Assembly: GCF_030272615.1 (NCBI RefSeq)
Contig: NC_081415.1
Span: 377,285,392-377,349,391, forward strand
Direction of reading: 5' to 3'
Source of the DNA: Cryptomeria japonica
Taxonomy: Eukaryota > Streptophyta > Pinopsida > Cupressales > Cupressaceae
Length of the DNA stretch: 64,000 nucleotides
A program made the position numbers and the translations under genes. Within the stretch, counting starts at the first letter, position 1. Every line of letters begins with the position of its first letter. This document shows positions 10,477 to 20,766 of this stretch, in pieces. The notes below the pieces were generated by a model. That model ran no database searches. It was not told where the DNA came from and worked only from the letters and a program-made list of their open reading frames with translations.

Positions 10477-13057
10477 CTATCCTGCACAGCCGGATGCGGA
10501 TTACGAGGTGATACAAGAAAGGTAATGCGGGTTAGATAACAAAAGAAGTGCTCCAGCAGGCTGGGATTAATTTAAAGTTTAGTCTGGACATGGAGCAATA
10601 TTATTTTAGCTAACAGCTTGATCAACTTTACCCGCAGCATATTCTTGAAGATTTCTGACTATGCATTTATACTTATCACTTCTGGATTTTGGATTAACTT
10701 TCAACAGAGACAGCATGAAAATTTTCCTAAGTTTGAAAAGAGGTTCAATTTCTGGTGAAGCCTTAAGAGTGGATTTCTAAATTTCGAGCGATTGAACAAT
10801 GTTTATGAGCACAAGAGATGCAAATTTCAAGAATTCAAGAATTGCGATCAAATTTTACGATTTGCCCATCTGACTTAAACATTTTCTAAATGATCATATG
10901 CAACAAAGCGCACTTACCTGATGGGAGCGGAAGCTCTTGCAAAGTTTGAATCCCAACGGTTATCTTTTTGCCTTAAATTTACGCGGTCGCTGGACAAAGA
11001 GAACTTATCATTTTAAATGGTTTCCTTTCTACCTTGGGTAATTGGTAATCTGAGCTTAGATGATCAGGAGGATTTAATGCAACACCCTACCTCCTTGCTT
11101 TCGAACTTTGGATGGTTTTCAAATTCTGAACTGCGCTTTCCTCCTTGCGAGTTTTGCAAATTTCGCGTCTTCCACTTTGCGATTTGCACACCTTGCGAAT
11201 TTCAGAGGTCTGACCCACTTTGGTTAATTTCGGACCTCACACTTCCTCTTTTGCAAACTTGGAAACTCTGCGATCTCCACCTGCTGGGGGCTTTGGGTGT
11301 TTGGCGGTTTTCGGGCACCGACACTGTTTGCAAGTAAAACCTCGGACCTGAAAGACGATCTTGCAAATCTTGGAAACTTTGAATGCCCTTGAACTTCCTT
11401 TCGCGATTTACAGATAAACTTCAGGCCCGTTGCAGCTTCTGGCGCCTTGGAGTGTATCTCGTGATGACTTCGGGGCTTGAATGGAGAACTTCGGATTCCA
11501 AGCGCTACGTTGCCTTGGGCGTTCGAAGTGTATTTTGTAAATAAACTTCAGAGCACTCGTCCTTTGTATTCGTCGCAATTTCGGAGCTGGGAACGCGTTT
11601 TGCCTATTTTGGAGTTCTTTGGAATTTCGGAGCAAAGGTCCGAATTTGGGGCTTTCTAGCGAACTAAAGTTTCGGACTTTTACGCCCTTCTCGCAACTTA
11701 TAACACTCCTCTCTAATTCTCGCACCCAGGTTCGAAAGTGATGACTTTGTGATTTCAAACGCTTTTGGACCTGGAAGCACTTGCGTGATTTTGAGAATCA
11801 CGACGCCTCTATTTGCAAAAAACTTCGGAGCCGGAGGCGTTCTCGCGATTTTCGGACCAAAGGCGTCTCTTTCAAATATTTCGCGTTTTCTTTATTTTTA
11901 AAACTCACTCCAAGGTCCAAAAATGATGTTGCTTTAAGGGTTTTCGGACTTGGGGGCACTTTCGCGTTTTCGGACCAAGTGCGTCCCTTTCGAATATTTT
12001 GCGTTTTCTTTATTTTTAAAACTCACTCCAAGGTCCGAAAATGATGTCGCTTTAAGGGTTTTCAGACTTGGGGGCACTTTCGCGTTTTCGGACCAAGTGC
12101 GTCCCTTTCGAATATTTCGCGTTTTCTTTATTTTCTTCCAAGGGTCCGAGAAAAAGGACTTAAGTGATTTCGGAGGCTAAAGCACTTTTAGCCATTCTTT
12201 TTACGATTTTCGCAGTTTATCCTAGGGTCCGAAAATAGACGCCTGAAGGTTTTCGGAGGGTTGGAGCGCTTTAGCGAGTTTCTAAGTTCAAACGCACTTC
12301 TTTCTTTTAACTCGACGCCCTTTTACTCCAGGTCTGAATTTGGAACTTAAAGTGATTTTCGGGGCTAGGAGAGTCCTTGGGATATTTTGCACTCTTCCAC
12401 TTTTAAAAAAAACAATTTGCTCCAAGGTCCGAATTTGGAATTTGAAGTAATTTTCGGGGCCTAGAGCTATCTTTGCAACATTTTAAAAGAACTTTTGCAT
12501 TGTTTTCGAACCAAGTAGGGAGCATCTGTTTTTGAAATTTTCGCCCCCAGGGTCCGAAATTTGCCCCTTAGACAATTTTGAAATCTTGCACGGAACGTCG
12601 AACCTCCTACTAGCCTTTTGCCAGGCTCCACAAATCTGGATTTAGGAGGCATCAGAATACTAAGGCACTTGGCCGGGCAATTCGATCTTTCATCAGCAGG
12701 CGAAAATCATCTCTCGCCCAAACTTTACAAAGGTCGGGTGACAAACCTTATGCAATCGGCCTCACAGCTCTGGCTTCGCCAATTCCTACCACCTTACGCC
12801 TATCTAAGGCGATTCTCAAAACTTCGAACAAAGCTCTTGGCGTTCACGCCCGAGAGCTAGACTAGTCAGGAGGACCTATCGGTTCATTACTTCAACGTCA
12901 ATTAGTTTACGGATCGGTCACGAACTCGCTCGAAGAGACACGAGAAACTCTGCTCGGAACCTCAGGACAACGACCGAAAGCTCAAAACATGAAAGGGGAC
13001 CCTGTCGGCGACAGGGAGCGTGTGCAACGCACAACAGCGCCTTATCTCAATATGTTT
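10477..13057. repeat. LTR-like, coding-free region beside copy A
   Basis: This stretch has no credible ORF and differs in texture from its neighbours, with many TTCG, TCGGACC and GCGTTTTC words. On the minus strand it can be read as starting TGTCGCCGACAGGGTCCCC at about 13013, a start like that of gypsy LTRs, and running to near 10513, just upstream of the ATG of the 6979-10476 ORF. This would make it a roughly 2.5-kb 5' LTR with the ORF in the gag position. No matching second LTR was found near 6.5-7 kb, and neither a primer-binding site nor a target duplication could be fixed, so the interpretation is tentative. Confidence 0.35.
11838..12140. repeat. 118-bp tandem repeat, about 2.6 copies
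   Basis: The phrase TTTTCGGACTTGGGGGCAC at 11941 recurs as TTTTCAGACTTGGGGGCAC at 12059, a period of 118 bp. The unit includes CGGACCAAGTGCGTCCC, TTTCGAATATTT and ACTCACTCCAAGGTCC. A more diverged earlier unit begins near 11840. The units are closely similar, pointing to fairly recent array growth inside the LTR-like region. Confidence 0.8.
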
Positions 13058-13557
13058 TGCAAGCATCCATCCACATCGGTTTAAAATGCTTGCCGCCAAC
13101 ACCTATCAACTACAAAGCAATTAATACGACATTGATGGCCATTAACTACTCCTTTGATGTATTATTACGGACTAGCCTTTGCAAATGGAAACTTTCTCCT
13201 TCGCACGTATCACAACCATGGGCTGGTGAAGCGGCTATAGATATGTCACATCTGCCTTCAATACTCAATTAAATTCCTTGGTTGTGCTTGAATCTTATTG
13301 CCACCTCATCCAATCCGTTCGAAAAACAATCTACATCCTTGCTTCGATATTCCCCCTTGTCCTATCGCACAAGGCAAAGGTTAGATCTTATTCAATAACA
13401 CCAACTTGGCCGCTTGAGCATAAAGAGTCATCATTGCCACCTTACTCCCACAGCCTCTCCATCACCTTTGTTCATTACCACTTCCACCAATCGTATCTGA
13501 CCCCCGATGCCCCTAATGTATAAAATTTGCCAACTCATTCTTGTATTTGCTAACATC

Positions 13558-13796
13558 TTAATTCACCTCATTCGAGACTTCAAGTGTCTCATCAATCCAT
13601 TTGACTTCTCCGATTTGGAGATCAAATGCCATGTTGGCTTGTTGGTTAGCTTCTATGTTACCCTCCCTTAGCACATGAGATAATTTGAATTTGCTAAATG
13701 TGGATAGGAGTCGGTTAATAGTCTGAATGACCTTGTCAATTTTCCAATTATCAGCTTGCCCTTTCGAGAGTGCATTTACAATAATTTGCGAGTCCC
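13558..13796 (-). pseudogene. LINE ORF2 RNase H domain, C-terminal part (split by insertion)
   Basis: The minus strand encodes DSQIIVNALSKG, NWKIDKVIQTINRLL and KLSHVLREGNIEANQQANMA, the C-terminal half of an RNase H domain of the RVT_3 type found at the end of plant L1-like ORF2 proteins. The frame ends at TAA 13558-13560. Its N-terminal half is at 33913-34140: removing 13797-33907 and one copy of GTCCC joins the two in frame (HLEG-GDSQ). This shows directly that a 20-kb element inserted into an existing LINE. Confidence 0.85.
13792..13796. repeat. Target site duplication (left) of the 20-kb gypsy element
   Basis: The 5 bases GTCCC immediately before the LTR start TGTTTACTCCC match GTCCC at 33908-33912 just after the other LTR end (GTCTACA). 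A 5-bp duplication is usual for Ty3/gypsy integration. Confidence 0.85.
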
Positions 13797-14118
13797 TGTT
13801 TACTCCCTACGGTCTACATGTTCTGACTTCACAAAATAAACAAAAAGCTAAAGTATGCATAGAACATAGATAACATTTACAGCAACATAGGCCAAATGAT
13901 ATAACTTTATTGCATCAAGTAATGGATAGTACATCAAAATATTTGTTCAACCATAACTCTCGTTTCCCGATACATTGCCAGAATATACCACTCGGTCAGT
14001 TGGCGAAGATGTCAACTGCCGGAACTATCAACTGCCTACGGGAACTAATTACCCATTACATATTAAATCAACATAACAAACGATGTTTTATTTAGTGACG
14101 ACATAATTGCCGTCTACA
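13797..14118 (-). repeat. 3' LTR of the Tat-like gypsy element
   Basis: A 322-bp repeat with plus-strand ends TGTTTACTCCC and GTCTACA. It aligns along its whole length with the LTR at 31097-33907 once that copy's 2.48-kb insertion is removed. It is placed at the 3' end because a run of nine C (nine G on the element strand, 14126-14134) lies next to it as a polypurine-tract candidate, while the primer-binding site flanks the other LTR. Confidence 0.88.
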
Positions 14119-14135
14119 TCAGTCGCCCCCCCCCG
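14119..14135 (-). promoter_or_regulatory. Polypurine-tract candidate of the Tat-like element
   Basis: On the element strand the bases just before the 3' LTR are a run of nine G followed by CGACTGA, then TGTAGACG of the LTR. G-rich tracts at this position prime plus-strand DNA synthesis in LTR retroelements. Confidence 0.6.
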
Positions 14136-14198
14136 AAAAAAAAAAAAGAGTCATCTTCCAGGCGACTACAACAAAATGGGGCTAATACTAATATACTA

Positions 14199-15957
14199 CT
14201 ATTGAGAACAAGGAGGGTGAGAGGGTGTCCCTGGAGTGGAGGATGCTGGAGTCTGTTACCAGAAGTGCTGAAGTTGCTCCATACGGAGCCGTAAGTCACG
14301 CTCGGCAACTAGCTGGTGCTCTTGAGCTCTTTTCACCTTGTAGATTGCCTCCATCTAGTCCTTGTCTTTCTGCTCCACTCGGCTCGTTAGTACCGCCACC
14401 CTATCCTCCAATTCCTTCACCTTGGCGCTCTGCTCCGCTACAAGGGTCTTCTGGTGTGCCACTGCCTCCTCCACTTCAGCTCGTAGTTCCTTCTCAACAG
14501 CTGCAAGCTCTGCTTGTCAATCGAGCTCCTTCTGGATGAGTGCCACTTCAGACTTGGCCGCTTCTTGTTTAGCTTGGGCCCTATGCATTTGGAAAAAGAT
14601 TTCTCGAAAGGAACTCTCCATGCCTTGGAGAGTGGGCCCAAGTACCCCATGTCCCTATATGATGTGCATCTAGTGCCAAATTTCCCCCATCGCCTCAATC
14701 TCGGCTGCTGGCCAGTCATGCTTACTGAATTGCCGCTCAAACTCCTCCTGGTACCAAATCCGCATAAATTCCAGAAGATTTTTTGCCTCCAATACTGCAC
14801 CTACGTCCCCCCGTAGGGCTAGGTCTACAATTCCTCATGCCACCTTTGTAAACCCATCCAATTTTGCCAAGAACCTCCGAACGGACCCTACTGGATCTCA
14901 TGGGTCTGGTTAGGAAACTTGAAGGCCCTCATCTACATGATCCCCCTTGGCTGGCTGCAACTCTGTACCAATCATCCCACTGCCTCCAAACTGGATGCTC
15001 TCGTCGTCGATATCAACGACGGTGTTTTGTATTTTCTTTTTCACTTTCTCCCTTGCTGGGAGACTACTTGACTTCCCAACTACTCCATCGGTGATTTGGC
15101 CATCTGCCACTGTACGTGGGGAAGGAGGTGGGGGTGCATGCGGTGCCAGTGCAAACCTGCCTAGCCAACTATCTAAAGATGCATCTACGTCCTTTCCTTG
15201 GCCTTCAAACACTGCCACCTCTGCCATGGGAGTATCTGGTACGACTCGCTCTTGTACCACTCTGCCATCCATAAGGGTCTCTCGATGTACCACTCCTTCG
15301 GTTGTAGGAGTCTCTCGGTGTACCACTCCTTTAGTTGTAGGAGTCTCCTTGCGTACCACTCCTCCAATCACCAATGCAACCCTATGCACATGGTGCCTTA
15401 CCTGTTGCGTTTGCTTGGATCCTTTAGGTACCTTCTAAAACAACATGCCTACGGGAGTGGCTTCTCCAAGAGGCATAGCCACTCTAAGTGACTCTATGGG
15501 TACTGAGTGCACTGAAGGGGATAACTTGGCGGCTGCAAATTTGACTCTTGCTGTAATTCTTTTGGGTGGTGGGGTAGGTGTTATGTCTTTCTGCGGTGGT
15601 TGAACTTGCTCTTCCATTGTCAGCCGCTCCTCTTCTCCTCCTTCTAGGTGTGCTTCTACCCCTTCTACCTCCTCGACCTCCTTAGAATCCACATTGTGGG
15701 GTGCCATTCTGAAACCCTCGTCCCCACTTTTGCTCTCCATATCCTTTGTTTCTTCTTCTTCGACTTCTGCATCATCTAAACTTTCCTTTTCTTCCATACT
15801 AGGTTCGTTGTCCTGTTTGCTTTTCTTCTTGGCAGGTTGGGCGTTGTCACTTCCGAGTGTATCCTAATGTACCCAGTAGTACATTGGGGGTTTGTTCAGC
15901 TCAACCCTGCTTAGAGGCTGAAACTTGCCCCATTTCTCAGACGACACTTGTGTACGT
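14199..15957 (-). pseudogene. Extra 3' ORF downstream of integrase, coiled coil, unknown function
   Basis: One minus-strand frame runs from 15957 to the stop at 14199, about 585 codons, broken by several stops, mostly TAG and TGA. The upper part includes RVELNKPPMYYWVH and a Lys-rich run, then an acidic Glu/Asp-rich block (start near 15797), a P/T-rich segment, and three diverged copies of a KETPTTKGVVHRE-like repeat near 15290-15370. After a WYQEEFERQFSKHDWPAAEI block, the C-terminal third is heptad-like, rich in Glu, Lys, Ala and Gln (for example KVKELEDRVAVLTSRVEQ), and should form a coiled coil. It lies between integrase and the 3' LTR of the Tat-like element, the place of env-like or other extra ORFs in some plant gypsy elements. 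No membrane segment or known domain was seen. Its upstream end is cut by the copia insertion at 15958. Confidence 0.6.
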
Positions 15958-17473
15958 TGTTGAGAATGGGTGCCTCAAACTTACTAGCTGAAATCTCGAT
16001 AAGATGGCATTTGGTTTCCGCTGTGAGCAGTTTGGTGTGACACTTAAGCAATCTTGGCGAAAGAGACTATTTCGATATAGCAATTGGTTGGTCTGGCCGA
16101 CAAAAGTCTCTTGTCTTTGTAGCAAGTGTGCGTTGTTGGCGATAGAGGGGATTGTTCGGTGTAACATGTGATTTTGGCAAGATGTTTCAAGTTGATAGCC
16201 GAAGTCACATCTCTTGGCGGTAAGACTATTTCGGTGAAAGAGCGGATTTCGGTGTAACTTCGGGTTTCGGTAAGTCATTCCAAGCGGTAAGCCGAAGTCA
16301 TGATTTCCAGCTGATGGAGCTGGTATCGATAAGACATCAGAGTGGTCTGGGTGAAGAGCTGTTTTCGATGTGACATTAGCTTTCAGTGAGACAGTTCGAG
16401 CAGTTAACCGAAGTTATGTCTCTCATTAATGGAATATGTTTTCGATGAGACAACTGATGAGTCTTGGCGACAAGTTAGGATTTCACTGTGACCTTGGTGT
16501 TCGATAAGACTCTTTCTAGCCACTAGTCAAAGTTATGGTTCTTGCCGATGAAGGTCATGTCGATGAGACTTTGCCGAAGTCTTGGCAACAAGCAATCTCT
16601 TTGGTGTGACCTTGGTGTTCGCTATGACATGTTAAGGCAGTAGCCAAAGTCACACCTCATGCCGATAAGACCACATCAATGAGACTTTGTTATGTCTTGG
16701 TGACCAGTTAAGAGTTCGATGAGAGTTCGATGTTCGGTAAGACATTCCAAGAAGAAAGTCGAAGACATAGTCTATGCCGAAAAGCCAACATTGATAAGAC
16801 ATTGAATTGTTTTGGCAACGCGTTGTGGATTTCGATGAGACATTGAAGTTCGCTTAGACAGTTCTAAGTCATTGCCGAAGGTGAACCTCTTGCCGATAAG
16901 CCATGAAATGTGGTGGGACCACGATGGACTCATGCTGACCTTCTAAATTGGATGTCGACGATAGGTCCAAGCTGGAGTCTAAGGAATTTGATGAGAGTTC
17001 ATAGAGACGGTTGGAGCCATGAGGAAACTGAAACGAACTGTTTTTGAGCAGAGATATAAATCGTCTGTTGAAATGGTTGCAATGGGGTTGGAGGTGGTCG
17101 AATGGTGGTTTTGCTGGATGTCGGAGTTGCAGAACGTTGAGCGTGTGATTTGTGTGGATGTAATTCAATATGGAATGTGTATGTTGCCTGAACAGAGAGT
17201 GTGAATGAACACTTGAGAGCATAATCTGAAACTTGTATGTAATTGACATTTTACTGTAATACAAGAGATTGGCTTTGGTGGTGGGTTTTTTACCTGTAAG
17301 GGTTTTCCTACGTAAATTCTGTGTTTTCTCTATGCTTGTGTGAATCTTTTGTTTACTTTGTCATTTTGGAAATGTGCATCTTAATGATTGTAATCTGAAA
17401 TCAAAAGTAATCTCTACTTCTCTCTTTGAATTTAACACTGTGGAAGGCGTTTTTGTATCGTATTTTCCTTACA
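15958..17473 (+). repeat. 5' LTR of the gag-only copia, with internal degenerate repeats
   Basis: The LTR runs from TGTTGAGAATGG to CCTTACA, two bases before the primer-binding site. Much of it (about 16000-16870) consists of diverged sub-repeats containing words such as GTCTTGGCGACAAG, GTGACCTTGGTGTTCG and AAGACATTCCAAG, each followed by a GCCGAAGTCA-like phrase. The last 250 bases (GTTTTTTACCTGTAAGGGTTTTCC) resemble the ends of other copia LTRs in the window. Confidence 0.8.
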
Positions 17474-17475
17474 AG

Positions 17476-17488
17476 TGGTATTAGAGTT
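17476..17488 (+). promoter_or_regulatory. Primer-binding site, initiator-Met tRNA type (diverged)
   Basis: TGGTATTAGAGTT just after the 5' LTR differs slightly from the usual copia sequence TGGTATCAGAGC, complementary to the 3' end of initiator methionine tRNA. Confidence 0.75.
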
Positions 17489-17580
17489 TGGTCAGTTGTG
17501 ATATCCTTGTGGGTAGGAGAGGTTGTTTGTGTTAATTCGGCTGTAGGAGTTTTGCAGAGTACTGTTGATTGCAGATTGAG

Positions 17581-18357
17581 ATGGCGAGCACATCAAGGAG
17601 AGTAGACATTGAGAAGTTCAATGGTGGCAACTATGAGGTATGGAAACTCAAGATGGAAGACCTGTTGGTGGACAGAGACCTTTGGGTTGCAGTGTTTGGA
17701 GTTAAACCATTAGGCATGAAACAAGAGGATTGGGATCTCATAGATAGGAAAGCCAAAGGGCTGATTAGACTCTGTCTTGTAGATTTTGTTTTGTTGAATG
17801 TTCATGAGGAGAAGACAACAGCTACTTTGTGGAAGAAGCTTGGTGACATTTATCAAGGAAAGTCTCTGGTAAATAAGTTATTCCTGAGGAAAAAGTTGAA
17901 CTCCTTGAAGATGAACGAAGGCACACTTGTAGCAGACCATCTGACTACTTTCAACATGATTGTTGCACAGTTGACTTCTGTGGGTGTAACAATCGGTGAC
18001 GAGGATTGCTGTATGCTTTTGTTATGTTCCTTGCTTGACACATGGGATCATCTGGTGATGGGCATTGGAAGTACAACTACCACTTTCAAAATGGAAGATG
18101 TGGTTGCTTCGCTGTTGTCAGAGGAAGCTGCTCTAGCTGTGCGGGGCAGATCAAAGGAAAAAGGCAAGCAGATGGACAAGAGGTCCAAATCCAAGTCATA
18201 GGGGGGATCAAAGTCTCTGGGAAAGAAGTCCAAGGCGAGGTGTTGGAATTGTGGGCAGACTGGCCATATTCGAAAGGATTGTGAGGAGAAGGGAAAGAAG
18301 AACACTTTTGACACTGAGTCTTCTCAGAGCGATGCTAGTGCTGCCTTGGCAACATGA
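17581..18357 (+). pseudogene. Copia gag polyprotein with zinc knuckle (one in-frame TAG)
   Basis: The frame opens MASTSRRVDIEKFNGGNYEV and continues WKLKMEDLLVDRD, typical of copia gag (DUF4219/UBN2-type). The capsid-like helical part spans roughly residues 15-190, followed by a basic Lys/Ser stretch and the CCHC knuckle CWNCGQTGHIRKDC at about 18240. The only break before the natural end (TGA 18355-18357) is a TAG at 18199-18201 in the Lys/Ser linker, where Gln would fit. Gag forms the particle that packages element RNA. No protease, integrase or reverse transcriptase follows, so this was a gag-only or later-deleted element. Apart from the TAG it is well preserved. Confidence 0.8.
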
Positions 18358-20766
18358 CATCTCAATAGAGGTGAATTTTGGTATTGAGTACTTTGGTCAT
18401 TTGCTTGGGAAGCTTCATGATAGTGCAATGTTGTATTATGGAGCTTAGCATGGATTGATCATTGAGGTGCTCTGGAATACCGAGAGACTTGTGGATTTGC
18501 TGAAGAGTTATTTTCTAGGCTGTTACTGGATGAGATAGTTGCAGTTCTACATGGATGCTTTGTGTATGGTGAGAGGAGGTAAATTGCTTTCTCTTCATAG
18601 GGATGTTGATAGTGATTAGTCACTCAACATTTTTGTGGTAGTGCTTGATGGATTCCTAGACCGTGGTGCTCAATGTGGACATGATTGGCAAATCGGATCT
18701 GTGTGAGATCTAGTGCTTAAGTCATGTTGTCTGCTTGAATATTCTATTTGTTATCTCATTTTGCATGTAGCTAATGTGATAGTGAGTTTGCATGTAGCCG
18801 ATTGGATCTACGAGTTATGCAATTGTGTGGGCTGATCACCTATTCAGTTTCAGTGGGATAACTCGGATGTGGACTGTCTATATCCACGAGGTTTGATTCA
18901 GTGCTTATGCAGCCTTGTTAGCTGGCCTTGTCTGTGATCACTTGTGGATTGGTGTGGTTGTGTTTGAGATAAGAGGATGGAAGATAAGAGAGTACTTGGA
19001 TAATCGGTTATGGGGTCTTGTAGCATGGTGTATTTCCTTGGTTTGGAGATCTTGGTTTCACTTGGTGTGACTAGCAATACACTTGTGTCTATGGACTTGA
19101 AAGATTTTCAGATTTGGGAGTTGGTGTCATAATGCTTGGAGAGCTCGGTACCACGAATCAGTTGGAGCTTTAGCAATGATTGCAGATTCACCATTGGATG
19201 GTGGATGATCTTCTTAGTGTGCAGATGTTTGGAGGATGCCTTAGATCCTATTGTTGCAGAAGGGTCTTTCACATCTGCGGGTACACTTGTAGGAGATGGT
19301 TATCTTTATGATATGTTGACATCTTGAGGGCTTAAGGAGTCTTTGATTGAGGTGTTTGTTTTGCTTGATAGATGATGTTGGTTTAGAGTATGTTGGTGTT
19401 ATGTCATGGTACACTCTTGATACTAGTTTAGATTTTGGCATGATACATTGCTCTTGAGACCATGGTATGTTCACTTAGAGCTTGTGATCTCCTAAGAGGG
19501 GATGGTAAGATCATGATGTCATGATGGGTTCCTGATTCTGCAGCTTGGAGCTTTGACAGTGGTTTGGTGAGTTCTCTTTGTATTGGGTGCATTGGTCATA
19601 TGTCTGAGAACTTCATGGGAATGTAGAGATGCAGTTGGAGTTTGGTAGGGATTGATCAATTGCTAGTACTCATGGATACATCGAAACTTATGTGAGGCTA
19701 TAGTTCTCTTGAGATGAGAGATGCAACAAATGGTTACTCTTGATGAGATTTCAGCTGGAAGTCCGAGGAGCCTACATCTTGGTTGGATGCGAATTCAACA
19801 GAGACCTATGAGGGGGTTGCTCTTGGATGAGTCATGATGACTTGGAAATCTTGCAGGGGCATTTTCGTTCCCCACTCTTGGTCTACTCGACAATTTTTCA
19901 CTTGAGAGGTATTGCCCAGTGTTTCTCAGGTGCTTTATGTTTGTCTTTCATACTCATGGATCTTGAGCTAAAGTTAGATAGTTCTGGAGGATTCATGGTG
20001 AGAGATGGATAGCATGTTTATCTCCTTAACATAGGGGATGGTAGTGGGTTGATTTCCTGAAATAGGAAATGGAATAGTTTGATCTTCTCTTGCGATTATA
20101 AAGGAGATCTTACTTGTCATAGTTGACACTTAGAGGTGTATGTAGAAGGACAAGCTACATGTTTATGGTTTATAAATTTCTCTCTTTGGTTTTTTAGTGA
20201 TCTTCCTGGATGCTCAGATTCACTTGGCATCGGATGTGAGGTTTTGTATGGAGCTGTAGTGATCACTAGTTTGTGGTCATATGTTGTCAATTGGGTGATG
20301 ACATAGGGGTTCTTGTATCTCTTTCTTCTGTCAGATGTGGAGAACTTGGAAGAGCTATGTGAGATTTGTTGAGAGAGGTGTTTCTTGCAGCCGTGTTGTT
20401 TGCAGGATGTGCTTATCTTTGAGGATGGTCCTTGGTACTGCATGGTTACTATATCTATGTGTTGTGATTGGTAGACTGTGTATGTTTTTAATTCTTTTTT
20501 GTTTCGGCATTACCCATGCAGTGGGAGTTTCTGGATGTGTTTGGTCTTCATCAACTGGTTTGCACATGAAGCTTGTGGTTGCTGATTATGGGTTGGATAC
20601 CTCTGTGGTATGTGAGATTGGATGGTTAGCACTTGCTATGGGTGCTATTTTTTAATCCCATGGGTTTGTCAGTTGGATGGGAGCAATCATTTTGGCTGTT
20701 GTTCTAGCTAATGTTTAGTCTTGAATGTTCAGGTGATACCAGTAAGTTCTTCGTCAAGTGGGAGAA
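18358..20766 (+). other. Non-coding interior of the gag-only copia
   Basis: About 2.4 kb with no pol motif in any frame. Part of it (about 19490-19770) resembles 51885-52170 of the relic in intron 2, for example around the shared phrase AGATCATGATGTCATG and TTACTCTTGATGA with GGAGCCTACA. The region is therefore shared within the family rather than private debris. It ends with the polypurine tract before the 3' LTR at 20767. Confidence 0.6.

Noticed and set aside
13000-13016. Palindrome CCCTGTCGGCGACAGGG as a terminator or operator
   Set aside because: In this eukaryotic repeat setting it is better explained as the TGTCG...CGACA edge of an LTR-like region.
14225-15491. Plus-strand ORFs with Ser/Cys/Leu-rich composition
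   Set aside because: They mirror the minus-strand coiled-coil ORF (Leu/Ser/Thr from antisense Glu/Lys/Gly codons) and have no domain.
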